From NCBI GenBank assembly GCA_025056215.1, contig JANWWC010000001.1:620001-684000 (forward strand): DNA of 64,000 bases, read 5' to 3'. Below the pieces are notes generated by a model. That model was not told the DNA's origin and did not search any database. It saw nothing but the letters and a program-made list of their open reading frames with translations. Below are positions 54,981 to 63,716 of the stretch, one piece after another. Numbering within the stretch: position 1 is the first letter of the stretch; each line of letters begins with the position of its first letter. The translations under genes were made by a program, and so were the position numbers. Source of the stretch: Cytophagales bacterium. GTDB lineage: Bacteria > Bacteroidota > Bacteroidia > Cytophagales > Flammeovirgaceae.

Positions 54981-55124
54981 ATGAGAACTTTCATAACGTG
55001 CTTATTAATGTTTATTGGCATTCTAGGTGCTTCTCTCCAATCTTGCCACTCTAGTAAGCAATTTCACAGAAAAGGCAAAATCAAAAAAGGGCGTGGCCTG
55101 CCTTGTCCTGTTAAAGATTGTTAA
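54981..55124 (+). CDS. Small lipoprotein, 47 aa
   Basis: ATG at 54981 gives MRTFITCLLMFIGILGASLQ followed by SC, a standard lipoprotein signal with Cys22. The mature part is only about 26 residues: a basic HSSKQFHRKGKIKKG stretch and the tail RGLPCPVKDC with two more cysteines. Short lipoproteins with a final CP..C pattern occur in other Bacteroidota, but I cannot name a family. It is too short for routine gene callers and lies beside a gene graveyard. The trpA promoter overlaps its stop codon. Confidence 0.65.
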   Translation: MRTFITCLLMFIGILGASLQSCHSSKQFHRKGKIKKGRGLPCPVKDC

Positions 55125-55148
55125 GAAAGCTCTTTAAAAGTATTTTTG
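55118..55148 (+). promoter_or_regulatory. trpA promoter
   Basis: TTG at 55118-55120 and TATTTTTG at 55141-55148 (exact -7) are separated by 20 bases. The trpA ATG follows 50 bases later. Confidence 0.65.
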
Positions 55149-55198
55149 AGAGCCTAAAATTATCGCACAATTTTGGCGCAAAAGTTTTTTAAATAAAT

Positions 55199-55975
55199 AT
55201 GAATAGAATAGACCAAGCTTTTCAACAAAAAAAAAACATTCTCAACATCTACTTTACAGCAGGCTTTCCCTCTTTAAACGATACTACGCGTATTATTCGG
55301 CTCTTAGAACAATCAGGAGGAGTAGATATGATAGAAATCGGAATTCCTTACTCTGACCCTGTAGCCGATGGTCCTACTATTCAAGAGAGCAATCAACGCG
55401 CCATAAAAAACGGAATGACTCTCAAAAAACTATTCGAACAGCTTTCTGACTTGCGTTCATATTGTGCACTTCCTATTATCTTAATGGGATATATTAATCC
55501 TGTCATGCAATACGGAATAGAAAAATTTCTTCAAAAATGCACCGAAATCGGAATTGACGGTACTATCCTGCCAGACCTTCCTTTTCAAGAATTTTTAGAT
55601 GATTACAAAGCTTTATACCAAAAATATGGCATTTATAATATTTTTTTAATTTCCCCACAGACTTCAGAAGAACGCTTGCGCAAAATAGACACTGCCTCAG
55701 AAGGATTTATTTATATGGTTTCTTCTAACAGTATTACAGGCGCCAAACAAAAGCAAACAGAAGAACAAATTAAATATTTTCAGCGCATAGCAAATATGAA
55801 TTTGCGCAATCCTCGTTTAATAGGATTTGGAATTTCAAATCGGACTACCTTTGAAAATGCTTGCAAGTATGCTCATGGCGCTATTATAGGAAGTGCTTTT
55901 ATTCAACTCTTATCGAAACATCAAGATAATTTAGAAGAAGCTATTCCGGCATTTATCAAAGAAATTAGAGGCTAA
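55199..55975 (+). CDS. trpA: Tryptophan synthase alpha subunit
   Basis: 258 residues, the normal TIM-barrel length. The catalytic residues are present: Glu46 in DMIEIGIPYSD (Escherichia coli Glu49) and Asp57 in PVADGPTIQ (Asp60). The phosphate-binding loop IGFGISNRTTF and GAIIGSAF are conserved. It cleaves indoleglycerol phosphate to indole and glyceraldehyde 3-phosphate, passing indole to TrpB. No other trp gene is in the window, so the pathway is split. It has its own promoter, and its 3' end overlaps the convergent symporter gene by 4 bases. Confidence 0.95.
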   Translation: MNRIDQAFQQKKNILNIYFTAGFPSLNDTTRIIRLLEQSGGVDMIEIGIPYSDPVADGPTIQESNQRAIKNGMTLKKLFEQLSDLRSYCALPIILMGYINPVMQYGIEKFLQKCTEIGIDGTILPDLPFQEFLDDYKALYQKYGIYNIFLISPQTSEERLRKIDTASEGFIYMVSSNSITGAKQKQTEEQIKYFQRIANMNLRNPRLIGFGISNRTTFENACKYAHGAIIGSAFIQLLSKHQDNLEEAIPAFIKEIRG

Positions 55976-57549
55976 CGAGAGTTTAAAGAAGAACTTTTGA
56001 CTTTAGCAAGATAGTTTTCTAAATCTTCATAAACTTCCTTTGACATCAATACCAATCCTAAAATATTGGGGAAAGCCATGCCTAGAATCATCATATCAGA
56101 AAAATCGATTACGGCTCTCATATTCGTAGAGCTTCCTATAACGATAAAGCAAAGAAAAATAATTTTGTACAGTACAATAGAGCGCTTTTTTTTCCCAAAA
56201 AGGTAAGCCCAGGCAATTGTGCCATAGTAAGACCAAGCAATCATCGTTGAAAAAGCAAACAAAAATACCGTAAGAGTAAGCACATAAGGAAACCACGAAA
56301 TTTGTGAAGCAAAAGCCATATTGGTGAGCTGTACGCCCGTAACCCCTTGATACTTGTACATTTCTGTAATGATAATCACGAGCGCTGTCATGGTGCAAAC
56401 CACAATCGTATCAATAAAAGGTTCAAGCAAAGCTACCAAACCTTCTGTGATAGGCTCACTTGTGCGTACTGCAGAATGCGCAATAGAAGAAGAGCCTACT
56501 CCTGCTTCATTGGAAAAAACGGCTCTTCGGAATCCTTGCACCACTACTCCAACAAAACCTCCGTACATAGCATCATTAGAAAAGGCACTGCTTAAAATAA
56601 GATAACATACTTTTGGAAGTAAACTAATATTCATTCCGATAATTACTAAAGAAGCTACCACATAAATTCCGCACATCAACGGAACGAGTTTATCGGTAAC
56701 ACGAGCAATTGTTCGAATCCCCCCAATAATAACCGCTCCCACCATGAGAGCTACTATTACCCCAAACTCAAAACCGTAGGGTTTTAAAGCAGGAATTTGA
56801 CCAGCTAACATCTCAAAAGCCTGATTAGCTTGAAACATATTTCCTCCTCCAAAAGAACCGCCAATACAAAGCAAAGCAAAAATGACTGAAAGAGCCTGCC
56901 CAAGTTGAGGAAACCCGATGCGTGCAAATCCTTCCTTCAAGTAAAACATAGGACCTCCAAATACACGCCCTTTTTTATCGATATGACGATATTTGACACC
57001 AAGAGTACATTCTGTAAATTTAGAAGTCATTCCTAAAAAACCTGCTACTATCATCCAGAACGTAGCACCAGGTCCTCCGAGAGATACCGCTACTGCCACA
57101 CCTGCAATATTGCCAAGCCCTACAGTAGCTGAAAGAGCTGTAGCTAATGCCTGAAAATGGGAAACTTCTCCTTGGTGCATGCTGTGTTCTGCTTTGTATT
57201 TTCCGCGTACCAAATCGAAGGCGTGTCGAAGACCTCTAAGGTTAATAAACTTCATGCGTATTGTAAAAAAAATGGCACCAAAAATTAACCATGCTACCAC
57301 CAAAGGAATGGGTTGCTTTTTTACGCTACCATCGGCATTCAAAACTGCTTTTCCATTTTCATCGTATACGGTAGCGTCATAAATTCCTATTGCCTCGAAA
57401 GGGTCATAAAAAAGAACGCTCGCCATTACTTCTACAATAGGGGAAAAAAATCTGTTAATTCGTTCAGAAACACTCATTTCTTCTGTTTGTGCTAATGTCT
57501 CTGTAGAAATCGAAAATATCAACGCAGTAAAAAGCAAATATTTTTTCAT
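55972..57549 (-). CDS. Alanine/glycine:cation symporter (AGCS family)
   Basis: 525 residues. After a signal-like start (MKKYLLFTALIFSISTETLA) and a polar stretch (about 45-80, DATVYDENGKAVLNADGSVK) come about ten membrane helices with the AGCS pattern: GEVSHFQALATALSATVGLG, NIAGVAVAVSLGGPGATFWM and GVGSSSIAHSAVRTSEPI. It takes up alanine or glycine with Na+ or H+. The start at 57549 is used; a frame from 57615 is less likely. The N-terminal extension is common in Bacteroidota members. Confidence 0.92.
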   Translation of the reverse strand: MKKYLLFTALIFSISTETLAQTEEMSVSERINRFFSPIVEVMASVLFYDPFEAIGIYDATVYDENGKAVLNADGSVKKQPIPLVVAWLIFGAIFFTIRMKFINLRGLRHAFDLVRGKYKAEHSMHQGEVSHFQALATALSATVGLGNIAGVAVAVSLGGPGATFWMIVAGFLGMTSKFTECTLGVKYRHIDKKGRVFGGPMFYLKEGFARIGFPQLGQALSVIFALLCIGGSFGGGNMFQANQAFEMLAGQIPALKPYGFEFGVIVALMVGAVIIGGIRTIARVTDKLVPLMCGIYVVASLVIIGMNISLLPKVCYLILSSAFSNDAMYGGFVGVVVQGFRRAVFSNEAGVGSSSIAHSAVRTSEPITEGLVALLEPFIDTIVVCTMTALVIIITEMYKYQGVTGVQLTNMAFASQISWFPYVLTLTVFLFAFSTMIAWSYYGTIAWAYLFGKKKRSIVLYKIIFLCFIVIGSSTNMRAVIDFSDMMILGMAFPNILGLVLMSKEVYEDLENYLAKVKSSSLNSR

Positions 57550-57635
57550 CCGAATAGTCTTTAAAATTGTCTTTATGGTAGTTTTATTTTTCAAAATAAT
57601 AAAAATTTGAATCAAAATTCATATTTAAGAAACTT

Positions 57636-59510
57636 ATGTTCTACCAATTATTTGCGGTGCTTCTTGCAAGGTTTTTCTTAACAATCGGATTCTTTACAAT
57701 ACATCGAATTTTCTTCTTACTTCTTAATTTTCATTCGTTTTATACTATCGATTTTCAAAAGACTATCTATTCGCTACTTTTAGGAATTCGCTTCGACATT
57801 TCTACGTTCTGGATATTTTGTGGAATATGGATGATACTATCGGCTATTCCTGTGCATTTGCGCTATGAAACTACTAAACGAAAAATTGTAGAATTTCTCG
57901 CTGCAATAAGTCATGGATTGGTCTGTTCGTTGAATATAACAGATGCAGAGTATTTCAAATTTACAGGGAAGCGACTTACTTGGCAACAATGGCTTTCAGT
58001 AAAACAAGACGCTCTCGAACAAATACCTAACTTAATTTTACATTATTGGTATATTGTCTTGTTGATTGTTGTTATTAGCTGGTTGTACATTACCGCCTTT
58101 CGCAAAATAAGCCTTTATCAAGTAACCTATCCTTCTTCAAATCCTGCGTATTTCTTTACGTTTTTGCCTCTTCTGATAATTAGTTCAATTATAGGAATTA
58201 GAGGAGGAATTCAACTCAAGCCTCTTCAAATGGGAGAAGCTTATCGGTTTGCTCCTCCGCAATTAGGAGCACTTACCTTAAATACGCCTTTCTCGTTAGT
58301 ACAAAGCTTTGAAAAAAGAAAATCTGCCTTAGAAATGGTGCAACTTGTCTCAGAATCAGAACAAAAAGACTGGCAACAACGCTCTTTGTACGGCTTACCT
58401 GATTCTACTGCGCAAAAAACAAACATTGTAATTCTTATTTTAGAGAGCTTCTCCGCCGAATATATTGGGTTCATGAATGGAGATAAACGCTATACTCCCT
58501 TTTTGGATTCTCTTTCTAAAACAAGTATTTGGTTTCCGAATGCTTACGCGAATGGAAGAACCTCTATTGACGCAATCCCGTCTCTCCTTGCTGGACTACC
58601 TCATCTGATGGAAGAACATTTCATCGCTTCCGTGTACCATACGAATCATATAGGCGGAATAGGAAATACCCTAAAGAAGCACGGCTATACCACAGCATTT
58701 TTTCACGGCGGAAAAAATGGAACTATGGGTTTCGATATGTTTGCGCGCCAAAATGGGTTCGAGTACTATGGTAAAAATGAATTCGATAAAGAAGTTCCCG
58801 ATGCAGAACGACACTACGACGGTGCGTGGGGCATCTACGACGATGTTTTCATGATGTACATGCTTCAAAAGCTTTCATCTTTTCAAAAGCCGTTTTGTGC
58901 TGTTTTGTTTACATTGAGTTCTCATGCTCCTTACCGACTCCCCACTTACGAGTGGTTTAAATATCCTAAAGGAACCTTGCCTATTCATGAAAGTATCGGA
59001 TATGTAGACAATGCTCTCAAAAAGTTCTTCGAAAAAGCCAGTCAAAATCAATGGTTTAAGAATACTCTTTTTATCATCACTGCAGATCATACACAAGAAA
59101 CCGACGATCCAAAATATGTCTTTCTTTCGAGTAGATACAAAATTCCCTTTATGATGTATTATCCTAAGGGATTTTCCATATTTCCTGATACATCTAAGCT
59201 CGTGCAACAAATAGACCTTCCTGCTACTATTTGCGATTGGCTCGGACTACACCATGAAAAAGTTTTACCCTTCGGAACTTCAGTGTTTAGTCGGAACGAG
59301 AGCCCAGCAATTACCTTTATACAAGGAAACTACTACGCATTTCAAAAAAACTTTTACGCTGTTTTTAAGGAAAATCACAGCATGTTTTTCAATATTTCCG
59401 ATATCGCTATTCAACCCAATGAAGAATGTGCAAAAACTGAAATGTTTTTAAAAAATGCCATTCAATATCACCACAATAACATGATAAAAGATAGCTTTTA
59501 TGAAAGATAA
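57636..59510 (+). CDS. LTA synthase-type membrane sulfatase/phosphoglycerol transferase
   Basis: 624 residues: five membrane helices in the first 200, then an alkaline-phosphatase-superfamily catalytic domain. Metal and catalytic sites seen are NIVILILESFSAEYI (Glu270), the nucleophile Thr309 in ANGRTSIDAI, FHGGKNGTMGFDMF, and ITADHTQET (Asp and His). In Bacteroidota such enzymes modify lipids or surface sugars with phosphate-linked groups; there is no teichoic acid, so the substrate is unknown. It overlaps the SDR gene by 11 bases. Confidence 0.9.
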   Translation: MFYQLFAVLLARFFLTIGFFTIHRIFFLLLNFHSFYTIDFQKTIYSLLLGIRFDISTFWIFCGIWMILSAIPVHLRYETTKRKIVEFLAAISHGLVCSLNITDAEYFKFTGKRLTWQQWLSVKQDALEQIPNLILHYWYIVLLIVVISWLYITAFRKISLYQVTYPSSNPAYFFTFLPLLIISSIIGIRGGIQLKPLQMGEAYRFAPPQLGALTLNTPFSLVQSFEKRKSALEMVQLVSESEQKDWQQRSLYGLPDSTAQKTNIVILILESFSAEYIGFMNGDKRYTPFLDSLSKTSIWFPNAYANGRTSIDAIPSLLAGLPHLMEEHFIASVYHTNHIGGIGNTLKKHGYTTAFFHGGKNGTMGFDMFARQNGFEYYGKNEFDKEVPDAERHYDGAWGIYDDVFMMYMLQKLSSFQKPFCAVLFTLSSHAPYRLPTYEWFKYPKGTLPIHESIGYVDNALKKFFEKASQNQWFKNTLFIITADHTQETDDPKYVFLSSRYKIPFMMYYPKGFSIFPDTSKLVQQIDLPATICDWLGLHHEKVLPFGTSVFSRNESPAITFIQGNYYAFQKNFYAVFKENHSMFFNISDIAIQPNEECAKTEMFLKNAIQYHHNNMIKDSFYER

Positions 59511-60306
59511 AGTAGTAATTATTACAGGGGGAACGTCTGGCATCGGAAAAGCACTCGCTTTTGAGTTTGGCAAACAAGGAAGCCTAATTGCTATTACAGG
59601 GCGCCATCCAGAAACAGTCGACCGAACAGTTCAAGAGCTTAAGAATCGAAACATACAAGCTATTGGCATAGTAGCAGATGTAAGCAGTCTGCAAGATAAT
59701 TATCGCATGGCAGCCCAAGTAATAAATCAGTATGGCAAAATTGATATACTCATTAATAATGCAGGGATTAGCATGCGCGCACTTTTTGAAGAAGTAGATA
59801 TCTCAGTAATTCATACAATAATGAACATCAACTTTTTTGGGGCTGTATACGCCACAAAAGTCTGTCTTCCTTACATTCGACAAACTAAAGGAAGTATTGT
59901 AGGAATTTCTTCTATTGCTGGCTTTCGAGGACTTCCTGCGCGAACAGGGTATTCTGCTTCTAAATTTGCTTTGCAAGGTTTTTTAGAAGCACTGCGCACA
60001 GAGCTCTTACCTACAGGTGTCCATGTTCTAATTGCTTGTCCAGGATTTACGCAATCAAACATTCGAAAAAGTGCTTTGCTAAAAGATGGAAAGCCCCAAG
60101 GAGAATCTCCTCGTGACGAGTCTAAGGAAATGCCTGCTGAAGAAGTCGCCAAACGCATCTACACTGCAACTCTACAACGAAAGAAGTTGCTCATTATGAC
60201 TACACAAGGAATCCTTACAGTATGGCTCAACAAATTTTTTTCGGGCTGGCTTGACAAAAAAGTATATCAAGCATTAGCCACAGAGAAAGATTCTCCTTTA
60301 CATTGA
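59500..60306 (+). CDS. Short-chain dehydrogenase/reductase
   Basis: 268 residues with a complete classical SDR core: TGGTSGIG (9-16) for NAD(P), NNAG (86-89), catalytic Ser137/138, and YSASK with Tyr151 and Lys155. The C-terminal region carries a hydrophobic stretch (LLIMTTQGILTVWLNKFF) that may touch the membrane. It overlaps the sulfatase gene by 11 bases, suggesting a joint lipid-related function, and converges with the sensor gene, overlapping it by 40 bases. Confidence 0.9.
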   Translation: MKDKVVIITGGTSGIGKALAFEFGKQGSLIAITGRHPETVDRTVQELKNRNIQAIGIVADVSSLQDNYRMAAQVINQYGKIDILINNAGISMRALFEEVDISVIHTIMNINFFGAVYATKVCLPYIRQTKGSIVGISSIAGFRGLPARTGYSASKFALQGFLEALRTELLPTGVHVLIACPGFTQSNIRKSALLKDGKPQGESPRDESKEMPAEEVAKRIYTATLQRKKLLIMTTQGILTVWLNKFFSGWLDKKVYQALATEKDSPLH

Positions 60307-61973
60307 AAAATTTCAGTCAAATCGATGATTGAAAAATCTACTACTTTAACATGATCTTCGGTGGTCGATAAAACTCCTTTTTCATAAACTTCTTTGATAT
60401 TGTTTTTATTTGTTACGATGCGGTAAGTTACATCGTACTTTCCTGTTGCTTTGAGTTTATTCTGGATTGTATGCGACACTAATTTTCTATCTTCAGGATG
60501 AATAAACTCGTAAATATCTTTTTTTCGATAAAAAGAAGAAGAACTTTCTGTAAGTCTTTGGATGTATTCATTTATAGATAAAATACTTCCCTCCTCATCG
60601 TAAACGTACCTACCAATTACAGCGGGGAGAATAGAATTGACAGTGTTGTAATAGCTTTCCAATTGCTTATTTTTATGTTGAACAGAGTCTTGAGTAGCAG
60701 TGAGTTCCTCCATATTTTGGCGAAGCTCTTCATCTCTTTGTTGAAGCATCTGAGTTTGTTCTTGAGAAATCATCAGCAATCGTTCTATTTCTTTCATGCG
60801 ATTAGCGTTAATAATAGCTACTGCCAAAGAGTCGCAGGCTTCCTGTAAAAATTTAATTTTAATGTCGTCGAGTTTTTCTAAATGTGCAATCTCTAAAATT
60901 CCTTGACATTCTTGGTTATATTCTACAGGGTTAAGCAGTAAAAAAGAAGGAGGAGTATCTCCAAGTCCAGAGCGAATCTTCATATAATCATTAGGAACTT
61001 TGTACAGGATAGTTAATTCTTTTTCTAAGAAGACTTGTCCTACTAATCCTTCTCCTATGTCGAATTTTCTATGTAAATACTTTCGCCGGTTGTACGCATA
61101 GCAAGCTACCATTTCTAAAAATTCAGTTTGATTTTCATCCGCTTTCAAATATAACGCTCCTACGGAAGCTCCTACTCGCTTTACTAAAAAACTCAAAATA
61201 GCGTTGAAATTTTCTTTATCTGTTAAATCCGTTTTCTGAAGCAATACATTAAATTCAGAAAGTGCATTAGCAGCCCATTGTTTTTGTTTTTCTTTTTCTT
61301 TTTCCTTTTCAAGCTCTGCAATCACTTGATTGAGTTTAGATTGATTTTCCAACAAAGATGCATTCTGCTCATTTACTATCTTAATATATTCTTCGTTTTT
61401 ATCCATATATTTCCAATTGATTTTTTGCAATAAATAAGCAAGTGTACAAAACGTTAAAATAGCCGTAAAAGTAGATGTTTTATCCATGATTGGGGAATTC
61501 CAAACCGAACCATCAATATTTAGATTAATGTTTTCAGATAGTTCGTTGCGAAATAAGATAGCAAGAAAACAAATTACGAGAGAAAGTATTTGAAAAAAAG
61601 GTTCTTCGCGCAAGTCGAATAGTGCAACAGGAGTGAGCACAAACGAAAACGCTAACAAGTATGAGCCTGTAAAAGATAATTCATTGTTAATAATCACCAC
61701 GTTTGCTGCTACTACTAATAAAGTAGATGAAATTGATATAATAAACCGAGAAATTTTAAAAAAACCGTATTTGTTCAACAGCAAAGAAGTTCCCACATTA
61801 AACAAGCCTATAAATGGAATAAACATTAAAAGAGGAGATATTATCAAACAAAGAACTATATACGTAATACATATGAAAATAAAAGCTATTATAAAATAAT
61901 TGCACAAGATTACTTTTTGCTTTTCGTAATCAGTTCGAGCAAGGTGAAGACCTGTTTCAATAATTCTTTTCAT
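60267..61973 (-). CDS. Membrane sensor with GAF and PAS domains
   Basis: 568 residues. About six hydrophobic helices fill residues 25-190, followed by a coiled coil, a GAF domain (about 240-385), another coiled coil (about 390-435) and a PAS domain with PAC end (about 440-565). The GAF part (AYNRRKYLHRKFDIGEGLVG, IRSGLGDTPPSFLLLNPV) and the following MISQEQTQMLQQRDEELRQN are clearly homologous to the protein at 15012-16007. No kinase or effector domain is present. It seems to be a receptor acting through another protein. Confidence 0.82.
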   Translation of the reverse strand: MKRIIETGLHLARTDYEKQKVILCNYFIIAFIFICITYIVLCLIISPLLMFIPFIGLFNVGTSLLLNKYGFFKISRFIISISSTLLVVAANVVIINNELSFTGSYLLAFSFVLTPVALFDLREEPFFQILSLVICFLAILFRNELSENINLNIDGSVWNSPIMDKTSTFTAILTFCTLAYLLQKINWKYMDKNEEYIKIVNEQNASLLENQSKLNQVIAELEKEKEKEKQKQWAANALSEFNVLLQKTDLTDKENFNAILSFLVKRVGASVGALYLKADENQTEFLEMVACYAYNRRKYLHRKFDIGEGLVGQVFLEKELTILYKVPNDYMKIRSGLGDTPPSFLLLNPVEYNQECQGILEIAHLEKLDDIKIKFLQEACDSLAVAIINANRMKEIERLLMISQEQTQMLQQRDEELRQNMEELTATQDSVQHKNKQLESYYNTVNSILPAVIGRYVYDEEGSILSINEYIQRLTESSSSFYRKKDIYEFIHPEDRKLVSHTIQNKLKATGKYDVTYRIVTNKNNIKEVYEKGVLSTTEDHVKVVDFSIIDLTEIFQCKGESFSVANA

Positions 61974-61997
61974 ATTTACTATAGATTAAGTACTGTC

Positions 61998-62005
61998 CAA
62001 AAATA
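61998..62005 (-). promoter_or_regulatory. Putative -7 element for the membrane sensor gene
   Basis: On the minus strand TATTTTTG matches TAnnTTTG exactly, 24 bases before the ATG at 61973. The -33 region has no TTG. Confidence 0.35.
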
Positions 62006-62119
62006 CACTTATTTTTGATATTTTCTTTTTCTTTCTTTAAATTTTTTCTTTTATTATTGCATAGCTTTTCAAGAATTTTCTGATGTCTTTGAAGTTGAAT
62101 ATTTTTGTATTTAGAACAC

Positions 62120-63694
62120 ATGAAAACAAATTTTCTTTTCATTATTGCTTTTTTCGCTTATTTTATTGCATATTCCAACAACATACAAGTAACTAATGTA
62201 GGAATCATCAATCAAAATACCACCTTAGATTTTTCCATGATACGCTTCGATATATCATGGCAAAATTCTTGGCGCACTTCTAATTTAGAAAGCAACTGGG
62301 ACGCAGCGTGGGTATTTGTCAAGTACAGAAGAAAATGGTCAAACGAGTGGTTTCATGCTTATTTGCACAATACTGGGCATTCTGCTCCGAGTGGATGTAC
62401 TCTTCAACCAGGGCTAATGAATACAAGTGCATCTTTCGATTCGATTACCAACCCTGCCGTAGGTGTTTTTGTATATCGCTCTTCTGACGGAATCGGAAAT
62501 ATCAGTTTTAACAACATCCAATTGCGTTGGAACTACGGTGTAAACGGTTTAGCAGATTACGATAGCGTAGAAGTGTGCGTTTACGCGATTGAAATGGTGT
62601 ATATTCCACAAGGTAGCTTCTACGTAGGCGATAACGATATGTTAAACAATTCCACATCATCAGGAAGATTTCGAAGAGGAGATGCTGATTTGCCTTTTCA
62701 AGTGACATCGGAGGCAGCTCTGACTATTAACAATACATCCGCCACAGAACTGTGGGGAACCTCTACTTCAGGAACTAACACTATCGGAGGAAGTGGCACT
62801 TTGGCAGCAAGTTTTCCCAAAGGGTATGGAGCTTTTTATATTATGAAATACGAGCTTTCTCAGTATATGTATAAGGAATTTTTAAACAAACTTACTCGAA
62901 CTCAACAGTCTTCAAGAACTTTTATATCTGTTGTTGGTAATTATCATTGTAACTCAGGCGGCGGATGTACTTCTATTCAAAATAGAAACGGGATTCGTTT
63001 GATAAGTGACCCAGGAGGTAGCCTACCTCGCGTCTTTGGAAACGATTTGAGTGGTAATCTAACACCAGACGAATCCAATGACGGTCAGTACATCGCTCAT
63101 AATTGGACAAGCAACGACGATTTATTTGCTTTTGCAGACTGGTCAGGACTTCGACCTTATACAGAACTAGAGTACGAAAAAGTATGTAGAGGAACTTTGG
63201 TTCCTTTAGCCAATGAACGTCCGTGGGGAAACACGAACCAGACAACAGCAACAGGTATTACAAATCCTGGGCAAACTAATGAAATTGCTTCTCCTACAAG
63301 TGCCAATATCGTTTTAGGAAATGCTCCTTCTGTGCAAGGTCCTCTTAGAAGTGGAAATTTCGCAAGAGCTTCTTCAGACCGAGAACAAGCAGGCGCTGCC
63401 TATTACGGCGTGTTAGATATGGGAGGAAATCTTTGGGAGCTTATCGTTTCAGTAGGAGTACCAACTCACAGAACATTTCAAGGAAATATACATGGCAACG
63501 GTAACTTAAATGCTGCCGGTAACTCGGATGTAAGTGGATGGGCTCCTTCTCTATGTTATAGAGGAGGTTCTTGGGGGAACACACTGCCTACTACCATTCA
63601 CCATACATCCGATAGAACATTTGCAAGCAGTGTGAATCCTAACAATATTCGCTACAGTAGTGTAAGCATTCGTCTCGCAAGAACAAGCCCTTGA
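62120..63694 (+). CDS. Exported SUMF1-like (FGE-sulfatase domain) protein
   Basis: 524 residues with a signal peptide (KTNFLFIIAFFAYFIAYSNN). The first 150 residues form a separate domain (DISWQNSWRTSNLESNWDAA, FHAYLHNTGHSAPSGC) found with such proteins in Bacteroidota. The C-terminal part is a formylglycine-generating-enzyme-like fold: IPQGSFYVGDND, IMKYELSQYMYKEF, WSGLRPYTELEYEKVCRGT, MGGNLWEL and CYRGGSWGN. The paired active-site cysteines of true FGE are not evident in the usual place, so a structural or binding role is likely. The ATG at 62120 is chosen over a TTG at 62105. A paralogue follows. Confidence 0.85.
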   Translation: MKTNFLFIIAFFAYFIAYSNNIQVTNVGIINQNTTLDFSMIRFDISWQNSWRTSNLESNWDAAWVFVKYRRKWSNEWFHAYLHNTGHSAPSGCTLQPGLMNTSASFDSITNPAVGVFVYRSSDGIGNISFNNIQLRWNYGVNGLADYDSVEVCVYAIEMVYIPQGSFYVGDNDMLNNSTSSGRFRRGDADLPFQVTSEAALTINNTSATELWGTSTSGTNTIGGSGTLAASFPKGYGAFYIMKYELSQYMYKEFLNKLTRTQQSSRTFISVVGNYHCNSGGGCTSIQNRNGIRLISDPGGSLPRVFGNDLSGNLTPDESNDGQYIAHNWTSNDDLFAFADWSGLRPYTELEYEKVCRGTLVPLANERPWGNTNQTTATGITNPGQTNEIASPTSANIVLGNAPSVQGPLRSGNFARASSDREQAGAAYYGVLDMGGNLWELIVSVGVPTHRTFQGNIHGNGNLNAAGNSDVSGWAPSLCYRGGSWGNTLPTTIHHTSDRTFASSVNPNNIRYSSVSIRLARTSP

Positions 63695-63716
63695 TTTTTA
63701 CTAAAAACATAGATGT

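Noticed and set aside
55125-55170. Hairpin GCTCT/AGAGC downstream of the small lipoprotein
   Set aside because: Only five pairs with a long loop, no T run, and it overlaps the trpA promoter.
62100-62107. TATTTTTG as promoter of the SUMF1-like gene
   Set aside because: Exact -7 match, but only 12 bases before the ATG and without a -33 TTG at the right distance; would imply an almost leaderless mRNA.
61957-62142. 61-codon minus-strand frame between the sensor and SUMF1 genes
   Set aside because: Lysine- and asparagine-rich chance frame in AT-rich DNA that overlaps the starts of both flanking genes.
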